Of a stretch of DNA of 36,661 bases, positions 19,033-27,417 are shown piece by piece. The notes beneath the pieces were generated by a model. That model did no database searches. It was not told the DNA's origin and saw nothing but the letters and a program-made list of their open reading frames with translations. How positions within the stretch are numbered: position 1 is the stretch's first letter; each line of letters starts with the position of its first letter. This stretch comes from an uncultured Bacteroidales bacterium (GTDB lineage Bacteria > Bacteroidota > Bacteroidia > Bacteroidales > Paludibacteraceae), in NCBI GenBank assembly GCA_945828585.1, contig CALZRN010000005.1:1-36661 (forward strand). Direction: 5' to 3'. The position numbers and the translations under genes were made by a program.

Positions 19033-21668
19033 CAGAATAAATCTAATTGTGTATCTTGTGGCTTCTCGAAGGTCATCTTCACGCCTTCCACCTCAATCTC
19101 TTCAGGTGCCTTCTTCTCTTCCTCCTGTAGCGGCGCTTCAGCCTCCTCCTCTGTTTCCTCCTCTACCTTCGGTTCGGGCTCCGGGGCTGGCTCCGGCTCG
19201 GGGGTGATATCTTCGATGCTCGCCACCTCCAGAGTCGTCACGCGTTTACCCTTCGCCTTGGCGGATTTCTCATCGATAAACTCAGCCATCGTGATCTCCA
19301 TCGGCTCGTGTTTCTCGTCGCTGAACAGCACGCGGAACACCGCCTCCTCACGGTCGGATAGCACGACAATCCGGGAGTCTTTGTCTTCGCCTAAGAACGA
19401 TTGAACCTTCGCCTGCGCGTCGTCTAACTTAAACCGCTTTCCGTAGTAGTATTTCAACTCGCCGTTCCATTGAATCAGCGACCATACCTTGTCCGCATCC
19501 AGCTTCTCAATCCGCAGGATGTTATCCTCGAAATGGGCGGTGAGGTCATAACTGGTGGTGTAGTATGTACCATCGTTATTGATCACGAGGATCCGGTCGT
19601 CGTCCCAGAACTCGCCCAGATACACTCCGTGTTCGTCGTAGTTGACGCGCAGCACATCCGGGTCAAACCATACCTTCCGACCGCCGAGCGTCGAACGGCC
19701 TTTCTGTTTCAGAGTGATGGATTTGACTTCGTATTTGGTCAGCAGATTGCCTCGCGCCGTGCGCGATTTGACGGCTAACTCGCTCAGATCCTTGCATACC
19801 TCTAACTTCTTGAGGTGAAGCGCCGGCTTCAGCGCCACGCGGATCACCTCCGCCTCACCGTTCGGGTTGACGGTGAAATACATCACTTTCGACCCCGGCT
19901 TGCCTTGCGTCAGGTCGTACTCCTTATCCCGCGCCACACCGGTCACGGAAAAGCGTTTCATGTAGTACGGACCTTTCTTGCCGTCGCGGTAAACAACGTT
20001 ATACACCGTCCGCTCATCGCCGCGCTGGAACACAGCGATATGCAATATATCCGTCCCGACAAACAGCTTCTCGGCTACCTTCACCACCTTGTATTTGCCA
20101 TCCTTGTGGAAGACGATCAAATCATCGATATCCGAGCAGTCGAACAGGTAGTTATCTTTTTTCAAGCCCGTCCCGACGAATCCCTCTTCGCTGTTCATGT
20201 ACAGCTTGACGTTGTTCTCCACAACCGCCTGCACGTTGATCGCACCGAAGTTACGCACCTCGGTCTTACGCGGATAGGCCTCGCCGTATTTCGCCTTCAG
20301 CATCTCAAACCACGAGATCGTGTAGTCCGTCAGATGGTTGAGGTTCTTGATGCACGCCTTGATCTTCTTCTCCAGTTCCTTCATCAGTTCATCCGCCTTC
20401 TTGGAGTCGAACTTCGTGATGCGCAGCATTCGTATCTCGAAGAGTTTCTCGATATCTTCGCTCCTCACCTCACGGATCAGCTGGGCCTTGAACGGCGTCA
20501 ACGCCTCGTCCACAAACGCAATCAGCTTCTCCTTATTCGGCGCGTTCTCGTAACCCTCCTCTTTATAGATGCGGTTCTCGATGAAAATCTTCTCTAACGA
20601 GGTGTAGAAATACTTCTCCTCCAGCTCCCCTTTCTCGATCTCCAACTCCCATTTCAGCAGCGCTTTGGTATTCTCCGTGGAGAGTTTGAGCAGGTTGCTC
20701 ACAGTAGTGAAGATCGGCTTGCGGTTCTCCACCACACAGCAGTTCGGGCTGATATTCACCTCGCAATCCGTGAAGGCATAGAGTGCGTCAATCGCTTTGT
20801 CCGACGACGAACCCGGCGCCAGCTGCACAACGATACGTGCCTGATCAGCGGTGAAATCGTCAATCTTCTTGATCTTGATCTTACCTTTCTGGTTGGCCTT
20901 GAGGATAGTCTCGATAATCTTCGAGGTGGTAGTTCCGTAAGGAATCTCCGTGATAATCAGGGTCTTGTTGTCGTCCGCCTTCTGGATCCTTGCGCGGATC
21001 TTCACCTGTCCGCCGCGTTCGCCGTCGTTGTACTTGGTCACGTCGATCACGCCGCCGGTCGGAAAATCCGGATAGAGTTGGAACTCCTGACCCCGCAGGT
21101 ACGCCAACGAAGCGTCGCAGAGCTCGTTGAAGTTATGCGGCAGAATCTTCGAGTTCAGACCCACGGCGATACCCTCAACACCTTGCGCCAACAGCAGCGG
21201 GAATTTTACCGGCAGGTGGATCGGCTCGTTCTTACGGCCGTCGTAACTCTTCATCCACTCCGTCGTCTTGGCGTTGAACACCGCCTCTAACGCAAACTTA
21301 CTCAGCCTTGCCTCGATATAACGGGGAGCCGCAGCGCCGTCACCCGTCAGGATGTTGCCCCAGTTTCCCTGGCAATCGATCAGCAGGTCTTTCTGGCCCA
21401 ACTGCACCAGCGCATCGCCGATGGACGCATCGCCATGAGGGTGGTACTGCATCGTCTGGCCAACGATATTGGCGACCTTGTTGTATTTCCCGTCATCCAC
21501 CGTCTTCATCGCATGAAGAATACGGCGCTGAACGGGCTTCAGGCCATCCTCTATCGCCGGTACAGCACGCTCCAGTATCACATACGACGCATAGTCCAGA
21601 AACCAATCCTGGTACATTCCCGTCAAGTGATACTTCACAGCATCATTGAATCCACCCTGACCTGCCAT
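19032..21668 (-). CDS. parC: DNA topoisomerase IV subunit A (type IIA topoisomerase A subunit)
   Basis: YASYVILERAVPAIEDGLKPVQRRILHAM, HPHGDASIGDALVQLGQ, GDGAAAPRYIEARLS (catalytic Tyr); ATGA overlap with maf; acidic Pro/Glu-rich tail ending DTQLDLF. Confidence 0.93.
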   Translation of the reverse strand: MAGQGGFNDAVKYHLTGMYQDWFLDYASYVILERAVPAIEDGLKPVQRRILHAMKTVDDGKYNKVANIVGQTMQYHPHGDASIGDALVQLGQKDLLIDCQGNWGNILTGDGAAAPRYIEARLSKFALEAVFNAKTTEWMKSYDGRKNEPIHLPVKFPLLLAQGVEGIAVGLNSKILPHNFNELCDASLAYLRGQEFQLYPDFPTGGVIDVTKYNDGERGGQVKIRARIQKADDNKTLIITEIPYGTTTSKIIETILKANQKGKIKIKKIDDFTADQARIVVQLAPGSSSDKAIDALYAFTDCEVNISPNCCVVENRKPIFTTVSNLLKLSTENTKALLKWELEIEKGELEEKYFYTSLEKIFIENRIYKEEGYENAPNKEKLIAFVDEALTPFKAQLIREVRSEDIEKLFEIRMLRITKFDSKKADELMKELEKKIKACIKNLNHLTDYTISWFEMLKAKYGEAYPRKTEVRNFGAINVQAVVENNVKLYMNSEEGFVGTGLKKDNYLFDCSDIDDLIVFHKDGKYKVVKVAEKLFVGTDILHIAVFQRGDERTVYNVVYRDGKKGPYYMKRFSVTGVARDKEYDLTQGKPGSKVMYFTVNPNGEAEVIRVALKPALHLKKLEVCKDLSELAVKSRTARGNLLTKYEVKSITLKQKGRSTLGGRKVWFDPDVLRVNYDEHGVYLGEFWDDDRILVINNDGTYYTTSYDLTAHFEDNILRIEKLDADKVWSLIQWNGELKYYYGKRFKLDDAQAKVQSFLGEDKDSRIVVLSDREEAVFRVLFSDEKHEPMEITMAEFIDEKSAKAKGKRVTTLEVASIEDITPEPEPAPEPEPKVEEETEEEAEAPLQEEEKKAPEEIEVEGVKMTFEKPQDTQLDLF

Positions 21669-21674
21669 CAGCGG

Positions 21675-21839
21675 TTATCCCTTTCTGTTAATGAAAATAT
21701 AGGCTAAGATACCGGCTACCTCACATACCATACCGGCGATTAGCAAACTATTCTCCGGCAGAGCAAACTTGTACACCACCAGGAATAATACACCTAAAAT
21801 CAGGAGACAAACTCCTAAATACTTCTTGAATAATTCCAT
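21675..21839 (-). CDS. Small membrane protein, 54 aa
   Basis: Below the ORF track cutoff: MELFKKYLGVCLLILGVLFLVVYKFALPENSLLIAGMVCEVAGILAYIFINRKG (two hydrophobic helices), immediately upstream of parC on the same strand. Confidence 0.75.
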   Translation of the reverse strand: MELFKKYLGVCLLILGVLFLVVYKFALPENSLLIAGMVCEVAGILAYIFINRKG

Positions 21840-21984
21840 AATAACGCGTTATTTCGTTGCCCAAAGGGCATGATTAATCATTTCACGCTGCAAATTTACT
21901 ACAAAAAATTTGAATTACCAAATAAATTGGCAAAAAAAATGAAGAATGCTTGTATTAATGAATGTTTTTGGCGATTTATTTGGA

Positions 21985-22095
21985 GTTCGCTACATTTAGC
22001 GAACGTAACTTCGAGGTGGGACGGCTTGCCGTGTCGGTGCCCTCGAAATTACTACAAATTTTTGCAAGGTGCCCTCGAAGTTACTACAAATTTTT
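21985..22095. repeat. Composite repeat/hairpin region at the 3' end of dprA
   Basis: Hairpin GTTCGCT-acattt-AGCGAAC (21985-22004); direct repeat ggtgccctcgaaNttactacaaattttt at 22036-22063 and 22068-22095 (1 mismatch); inverted partial copy taacttcgagg (22006-22016). Confidence 0.8.
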
Positions 22096-22986
22096 CATAT
22101 ATACCCCTCCCGGCAGAGCGCGTACGTACCCCTCTATCTCTAACATCGTCAGCTCGGATGCCACCTCGCCATACGCCAGACCGGTCTCCATGACGATAAG
22201 GTTGATATGCATTCCCTCCTCCGCCTCCTGCAGCTTGGCGAGGATGATCTGCTGCTCCTTAGTCAGGTTGTCCATCAGTCCGATCAGGCTGGTCTGCATA
22301 CCTTCCGAAGCACTCTTCCGGGTCTTCCATTCCATCGCCTTAATGAGATCCTCCGCCGAAGTGATCAGGCGGGCTCTACCGTCACGGATAAGGCCGTTGC
22401 ATCCCTCGGAGGCAGGGTCATTGGGCCGACCCGGGAAAGCGAACAAAGCACGGTCGTAGGCTTTCGCCCTCAACGCGGTAGTCAGACTGCCGCCGTGAGC
22501 ATGACTCTCCACAACCACCACCGCATCCGCCATTCCCGCGATAATCCGGTTGCGTTGGATAAAATACGGGGCAAACGGTTCTACGCCTAATTCGTATTCC
22601 GACACTACTCCGCCGTTCTCCATCGCCGCTTCCGCTTCCGGCCGGTGTTGGGACGGATAGATCCGGTCCAGACCGTGCGCCAGCACCATGATGGTCGGGA
22701 TCCCGTACCGGATGGCCGCACGATGTGCCGCGATATCGATCCCGTACGCCCCGCCGGAGACGATGACAAGATCATCGAGACGCTCGTGCAACTCGCGCAC
22801 AAGCTTCTCGGTTAGCTCCTTGCCCCGTTCGGTCGGACGCCGCGTGCCCACGATCGCCACCACATGCCGGCTCTCCGTAGGGATATTACCCCTTACGTAC
22901 AGAGGATTCGGCTTGTCATGGCATGACTGCAGGCGATACGGATAGTCCGCATCTTCGGGAGTCCAAACACGGAGGGGATATCGCAT
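22084..22986 (-). CDS. dprA: DNA-processing protein DprA (Rossmann/DprA-DrdA domain)
   Basis: VAIVGTRRPTERGKEL, LVIVSGGAYGIDIAAHRAAI, YFIQRNRIIAGMADAVVVVESHAHGGSLTTALRAKAYDRALFAFPGRPNDPASEGCNGLI, DprA winged-helix-like tail. Confidence 0.93.
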   Translation of the reverse strand: MRYPLRVWTPEDADYPYRLQSCHDKPNPLYVRGNIPTESRHVVAIVGTRRPTERGKELTEKLVRELHERLDDLVIVSGGAYGIDIAAHRAAIRYGIPTIMVLAHGLDRIYPSQHRPEAEAAMENGGVVSEYELGVEPFAPYFIQRNRIIAGMADAVVVVESHAHGGSLTTALRAKAYDRALFAFPGRPNDPASEGCNGLIRDGRARLITSAEDLIKAMEWKTRKSASEGMQTSLIGLMDNLTKEQQIILAKLQEAEEGMHINLIVMETGLAYGEVASELTMLEIEGYVRALPGGVYMKNL

Positions 22987-22992
22987 GATTAC

Positions 22993-23664
22993 TTATCGAT
23001 CGGAGAGATGGATCTTTTGACCATAACATAAATCGCCGGCATCGCCAAGACCCGGTACGATATACTTCTTCTCGTTTAGCACCGGATCGATCGCCGCGCA
23101 CCAGAGGGTGACATCGTCGCGGTCGTTCAGCGCCTTGCGTATGTACTCGATGGCTTGCGGCGTGGCGATAGTGCAGCATAGATGCGTATGCCGCGGCGTT
23201 CCGTGCTTCAGAAGCGCCAGATAACCTACCTCCATCGACATGCCGGTCGCTAACATCGGATCCACTACGATCAGGGTTTTCCCCTCGATAGAAGGCGCAG
23301 CCATGTACTCCGCCACGATCTCTAACTCGCCGTCCTTACCCTCACGCCGATAGGCGCTCAAGAAACCATTGTCCGCATGATCGAAGATATTCAGGAACCC
23401 CTGATGAAGCGGCATGCCGGCACGCAAAATGGTCGCCAGCACCAACTGGTCGGAGATAACATCCACCGTCGTCTTCGCCAGCGGAGTCTGCACGTCCGTG
23501 GACGCGTAGTTCAGCTCCTTGCTCAACTCGATCGCCATGACCTCGCCGATACGCTCGATGTTCCGGCGAAAACGAAGACGGTCTTTCTGGATATCCACGT
23601 CGCGGATCTCGCGAAGGAAATTATTGAGCACGCTATGGTGCTCCGACAGATTGATAACTTTCAT
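22993..23664 (-). CDS. upp: Uracil phosphoribosyltransferase
   Basis: LATILRAGMPLHQGFLNIFDHADNGFLSAYR, KTLIVVDPMLATGMSMEVGYLALLKHGTPRHTHLCCTIATPQAIEYI. Confidence 0.93.
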   Translation of the reverse strand: MKVINLSEHHSVLNNFLREIRDVDIQKDRLRFRRNIERIGEVMAIELSKELNYASTDVQTPLAKTTVDVISDQLVLATILRAGMPLHQGFLNIFDHADNGFLSAYRREGKDGELEIVAEYMAAPSIEGKTLIVVDPMLATGMSMEVGYLALLKHGTPRHTHLCCTIATPQAIEYIRKALNDRDDVTLWCAAIDPVLNEKKYIVPGLGDAGDLCYGQKIHLSDR

Positions 23665-24305
23665 TATTGCATGGATTTAGCTGCTTTCTGCTCGGCTTTC
23701 ACGCTGGCTACGCGGGCCTTGAGTTCTGCCTCGATACCGGCAAGAGTGGTCGCTTTCTGCGCTACCTCCTGGTTGTAGGTCTGGAGCTTGGTCTGGTGGT
23801 TCTGGATAGCGGTCTCGAGGTCCGATACGGCGCGCTGACGCTCTGCTAACTCGCGAAGCGCATAACCCAACTCCTTCTGCTGTTGCTCCAGGAAAGCCGT
23901 GTACGTCTCGCGCGTCTCTGCGTTCAACTCTTTCTGCTTCGTCAGCATCTTCTGCTGATCTGCTACAACTTTCTGCATCGCTTTCAGTTCGCCCTCTTCT
24001 TTGTCGTAGAGTTTCTTCATCGATTCCGCCATCTTGGTTGCGTCCTTCAGGGAGTTAGCCATCTCTTTCGTGAGCTGCTGCTCCGTCTTGAGCTCCTCTT
24101 TGGCGGCTTTCAGCTCCGCCTCGTTCATCTCCAATGCCTGAGCCACTGCGTCCAACGATGCGCGATACATGATGGGCTCCTTCATGTACAGGACACGCAA
24201 AGAATCTACCTTGAACTCCGCCAGCGTAACCGTTATCGGAGTCACTTTCTGGGCCATGGCGCTTACGCTCATTGCCACGAAAACTATCAAAAAGAACTTT
24301 TTCAT
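23664..24305 (-). CDS. Secreted/periplasmic coiled-coil protein of unknown function
   Basis: Likely start MKKFFLIVFVAMSVSAMAQ (signal peptide) at 24305, then a long Glu/Lys/Gln-rich coiled coil; overlaps the upp start by 1 nt. Confidence 0.8.
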   Translation of the reverse strand: MKKFFLIVFVAMSVSAMAQKVTPITVTLAEFKVDSLRVLYMKEPIMYRASLDAVAQALEMNEAELKAAKEELKTEQQLTKEMANSLKDATKMAESMKKLYDKEEGELKAMQKVVADQQKMLTKQKELNAETRETYTAFLEQQQKELGYALRELAERQRAVSDLETAIQNHQTKLQTYNQEVAQKATTLAGIEAELKARVASVKAEQKAAKSMQ

Positions 24306-24329
24306 ATCGATAAACTTTGAATTCCGCTG

Positions 24330-24360
24330 CAAAGATACTAAAAAATTTGCAAATGTCAAA
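24330..24360 (-). promoter_or_regulatory. Bacteroidetes-type promoter for the coiled-coil/upp/dprA transcription unit
   Basis: Minus strand: TTTG-N19-TATCTTTG. Confidence 0.7.
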
Positions 24361-24377
24361 ATTTTTCTATATCTTTG
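24346..24377 (+). promoter_or_regulatory. Bacteroidetes-type promoter for the DUF5063 gene
   Basis: TTTG(24346-24349)-N20-TATCTTTG(24370-24377), interleaved with the divergent minus-strand promoter. Confidence 0.75.
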
Positions 24378-24400
24378 CACGTTTTTTTATGAATTAAGGT

Positions 24401-24910
24401 ATGAAAAGTTTCGTTTATTCGGATTCTACGATAGCTTTTGTGACTGCGGCGGCGCAGACCTGCCTGCTCATTGAGCAGACCGCGGACCACGATCGCGAGG
24501 AATGGCGGGAGCAGATGTTACGTCTTCTTCCGGTGCTCTATCTGAGGACACGTTTGCTCGAACCGGCTCAGACGGTCATGGAGGACGAGCCGCAGCGCTT
24601 TGTCGCCGAGGAGGATTATAACTTCGCCTTGGTCGGCGTCCGCAACCTCTTGGGGCAGGACGATGCCTACCTCGATGTCTTTGTCGATCAGGGCATCTAC
24701 ACCGACGAGATCCAGACCTCCTACATCTCTGAGGGGCTCGCGGATATCTATCAAGAGTTGAAAGACATGGCGGCAGCGTTCCAGACTGGCGAGGAACCGG
24801 TCATGAACGACGCAGTGGTTCTCTGCCGGGAGGCCTTTAATACGCATTGGGGACGAAAACTACTCTCCGTAATGAGAGCTTTGCATGAGATATCAGACAC
24901 ATCATATTAA
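24401..24910 (+). CDS. DUF5063 domain-containing protein
   Basis: SFVYSDSTIAFVTAAAQTCLLIEQ...LRLLPVLYLRTRLLEPAQ...YISEGLADIYQELKDM...THWGRKLLSVMRALH. Confidence 0.8.
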   Translation: MKSFVYSDSTIAFVTAAAQTCLLIEQTADHDREEWREQMLRLLPVLYLRTRLLEPAQTVMEDEPQRFVAEEDYNFALVGVRNLLGQDDAYLDVFVDQGIYTDEIQTSYISEGLADIYQELKDMAAAFQTGEEPVMNDAVVLCREAFNTHWGRKLLSVMRALHEISDTSY

Positions 24911-25706
24911 CTCCGACCTGCTCCAATGGATGCCGGTGGTGGCATTCGACGGCGAAGTGATTGTGGTGGACCGCGTGGAGCAGGTTCCCGAAGCTGTGGC
25001 ATACCTCTCGGCCCAACCGGTAGTAGGCGTGGATACGGAGTCACGGCCTTCTTTCACACGAGGCATCCATTATCCCACAGCGCTCGTCCAGATAGCCTCT
25101 CATGAGCGGTGCTACCTCTTCCGCCTGACTCATGTCGGCATGCCGCAGGAGCTCGCGGATTTCTTTGCCAACCCCGCGGTCTGCAAAGTCGGACTCGCTT
25201 TCCGCGATGACATCAACGGCCTCCGCCGCAGGCGGAACTTCACCCCTGCCAACTGCGTGGACATCCAGCACATGGTGCCCCAGTACGGCATACTCGACCT
25301 CGGACTCCAGAAGATCTACGCCATCTGTTTCGGCAAGAAGATCTCCAAGAGCCAGCAGCTGACCAACTGGGAGAACACCCACCTCACCCCCGAGCAGGCG
25401 CGCTACGCCTCTACGGACGCATGGGCGACACTCCTTATTTATGAGGATCTGCTCGCGCACGAGCAACTCGCCCCCGACGAGGTCATCGCCCTCAAACGCG
25501 AAGAGAAAGAGCGCCAGATTGAGCACCAGCAACAGATCCAGGACCAGCGCCTCCGCGAGCAGGGCATCGAGCCCCCGCCCCATCTGACCCTCGAGGAGCG
25601 CGAGGAACGACAAGCCGCCAAAAGACGCGAAGCACGCAGACGCAAACGCCATCGCAAAACTGCTAATAAAAAGAATTCATCATCCCGTAATCCCGTAATC
25701 CCGTAA
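24885..25706 (+). CDS. 3'-5' exonuclease (RNase D-like DEDD family)
   Basis: PVVGVDTESRPSFTRG, VGLAFRDDINGL, CVDIQHMV, QLTNWENTHLTPEQARYASTDAWATLLIYEDL; 26-bp overlap with the DUF5063 gene; very basic C-terminus. Confidence 0.9.
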   Translation: MRYQTHHINSDLLQWMPVVAFDGEVIVVDRVEQVPEAVAYLSAQPVVGVDTESRPSFTRGIHYPTALVQIASHERCYLFRLTHVGMPQELADFFANPAVCKVGLAFRDDINGLRRRRNFTPANCVDIQHMVPQYGILDLGLQKIYAICFGKKISKSQQLTNWENTHLTPEQARYASTDAWATLLIYEDLLAHEQLAPDEVIALKREEKERQIEHQQQIQDQRLREQGIEPPPHLTLEEREERQAAKRREARRRKRHRKTANKKNSSSRNPVIP

Positions 25707-25734
25707 GTACGTCATTACGCAAAAAAAATATCCT

Positions 25735-27159
25735 ATGAAACGATTTGTCCTTATTCTTTATTCCTTACTCATTGTTCTCTCCGCCTCCGCCGAGATCAAG
25801 TACATCTTCTATTTCATCGGTGACGGCATGGGCACCAACCAGATCCTCTCGGCAGAGATGTACCGCTCGGCTATCCAAGGCGAGCCTCTCGGCCGCGTAC
25901 AGACCCTGATGACCACCTTCCCTTACTCCGGGCATGCCTCGACCTACTCCAAATCCAACGGTATCACCGACTCCGCAGCCGCAGGCACATGCCTCGCCAC
26001 GGGCTCCAAGACCACCAACGGCACCCTCGGTCTTGATGCCGACGGCAACCGCCTGACGACCATCGCCGAGGACCTCAAAGCCCAAGGATGGGGCATCGGC
26101 ATCATGACTACCGTCGCGATCGACCATGCGACACCGGCGGCTTTCTACGCCCACGTGGAGAAACGCAGCGACTACTACAAGATCGGCAAACAGCTCTGCT
26201 CCTCGGATTTCGATTTCTTCGGCGGCGCCGGTTTCCATCACCCCCAGGGCAAGCACGACGACAAATCCACCAACCTCTACCGCTTAGCCGAGCAAAACGG
26301 CTACACCATCATCCGCAGCCTCGAAGAGGCTCGCCCATTCATCATTCCATCATTCAGCGGCGAAGCCGCGGCTCATTCCTTCAATAAACTCATCATGGTC
26401 CAGCCCGGCGATACCGGTATGAACCATGGTTCCAACCTCCCCTACGCCATCGACCGCAAGGAAGGCGACTTGACCCTCACGCAGATCGTCTCTACCGCCA
26501 TACCCTTCCTCAATGCCCGCTACGAGCGCTTCTTCATGATGGTCGAGGGCGGTATGATCGACTATGCCTGCCATGGCGACGATGCGGCAACCGCCATCGG
26601 TGAGACTTGGGATATGAACGACGCCATGCAAGTCGCCTATGACTTCTATCTCGCGCACCCCGACGAGACCCTTATCCTCGTCACCGCCGATCATGAGACA
26701 GGCGGTCTGGCGCTCGGCAACAGCGATTATACCCTCCATCTGGACCTCCTCCGAAACCAGAAATGCTCCTCTTGGATCCTCTCCGACCGCTTCACAAAGC
26801 TCTTCAAAGAGAACCCCAAACCCCGCTGGGAGGATGTGAAACGTCTCTACCGCGAGAACCTCGGTTTCTGGGACACCGTGGAGATCTCCGACGACGAGGA
26901 GAAAGAACTGAAAGCCCTCTACAAAACCGCTTGTGCCGGCAAAGCCAAAGACACGAAGAATATGTACAAATCCATCAACGCGCTTGGCGAAGCAGGCATC
27001 GCGTTGCTCAACAAGAAAGCCCACATCGGTTGGACTACCCGCGCCCACTCGGCACACGCCGTTCCGATCTTCGCCATCGGCCCCAACGCCGAACTCTTCT
27101 CCGGCTGGCACGACAACTCCGACATCGTTCCTCTCCTAAGAAAAACGCTTGGCAACTAA
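25735..27159 (+). CDS. Alkaline phosphatase, secreted
   Basis: Signal peptide MKRFVLILYSLLIVLSASA; IFYFIGDGMGTNQ, GITDSAAAGTCLATGSKTTNG, MVEGGMIDYACHGDDAATAI, ILVTADHETGGLAL, WTTRAHSAHAVPIFAIGP. Confidence 0.95.
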   Translation: MKRFVLILYSLLIVLSASAEIKYIFYFIGDGMGTNQILSAEMYRSAIQGEPLGRVQTLMTTFPYSGHASTYSKSNGITDSAAAGTCLATGSKTTNGTLGLDADGNRLTTIAEDLKAQGWGIGIMTTVAIDHATPAAFYAHVEKRSDYYKIGKQLCSSDFDFFGGAGFHHPQGKHDDKSTNLYRLAEQNGYTIIRSLEEARPFIIPSFSGEAAAHSFNKLIMVQPGDTGMNHGSNLPYAIDRKEGDLTLTQIVSTAIPFLNARYERFFMMVEGGMIDYACHGDDAATAIGETWDMNDAMQVAYDFYLAHPDETLILVTADHETGGLALGNSDYTLHLDLLRNQKCSSWILSDRFTKLFKENPKPRWEDVKRLYRENLGFWDTVEISDDEEKELKALYKTACAGKAKDTKNMYKSINALGEAGIALLNKKAHIGWTTRAHSAHAVPIFAIGPNAELFSGWHDNSDIVPLLRKTLGN

Positions 27160-27172
27160 GCCAAGCGTTTTT
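27141..27172 (+). terminator. Intrinsic terminator with the alkaline phosphatase stop codon in the loop
   Basis: AAAAACGCTTGGC-aactaa-GCCAAGCGTTTTT, 13-bp perfect stem; stop codon TAA at 27157-27159 falls in the loop. Confidence 0.92.
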
Positions 27173-27236
27173 CTTGAGGCCTCTGCCTCTCCGTTCCGTC
27201 TCCCGCATCCTCTCGTTCCGCCCCTCTGTGCCCCCT

Positions 27237-27341
27237 CCCGCATCCTTGCGGGCCTATTTCGTCCATTCCGCCGGATGCTATCCGGCACCTCCCGCATCCT
27301 TGCGGTCCCCTCTGTGCATTTCTCGCGCATCCTTGTGCGAG
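27237..27341. repeat. Cluster of four short hairpins sharing a GCATCCTTGC-like core
   Basis: CCCGCA-tcct-TGCGGG (27237-27252), GCCGGAT-gct-ATCCGGC (27270-27286), CCGCA-tcct-TGCGG (27292-27305), CTCGCGCA-tcct-TGTGCGAG (27322-27341). Confidence 0.85.
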
Positions 27342-27350
27342 CCCATACCA

Positions 27351-27380
27351 AACAGCCCTGCCATTTCTGACAGGGTTGTT
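27351..27380. terminator. Second terminator-like hairpin
   Basis: AACAGCCCTG-ccatttctga-CAGGGTTGTT, 10-bp stem with one G-T pair. Confidence 0.55.
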
Positions 27381-27417
27381 AAGTTCATTTCGCCATAAAG
27401 GCGAGATTCGCTAATGA

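Noticed and set aside
26350-27111. 253-aa - strand ORF inside alkaline phosphatase
   Set aside because: Antisense shadow of a high-GC conserved gene.
27160-27404. 26763..27398 + strand 211-aa ORF running through the hairpin cluster
   Set aside because: Out of frame with alkaline phosphatase and composed of repeat-derived Arg/Pro/Ser-rich sequence.
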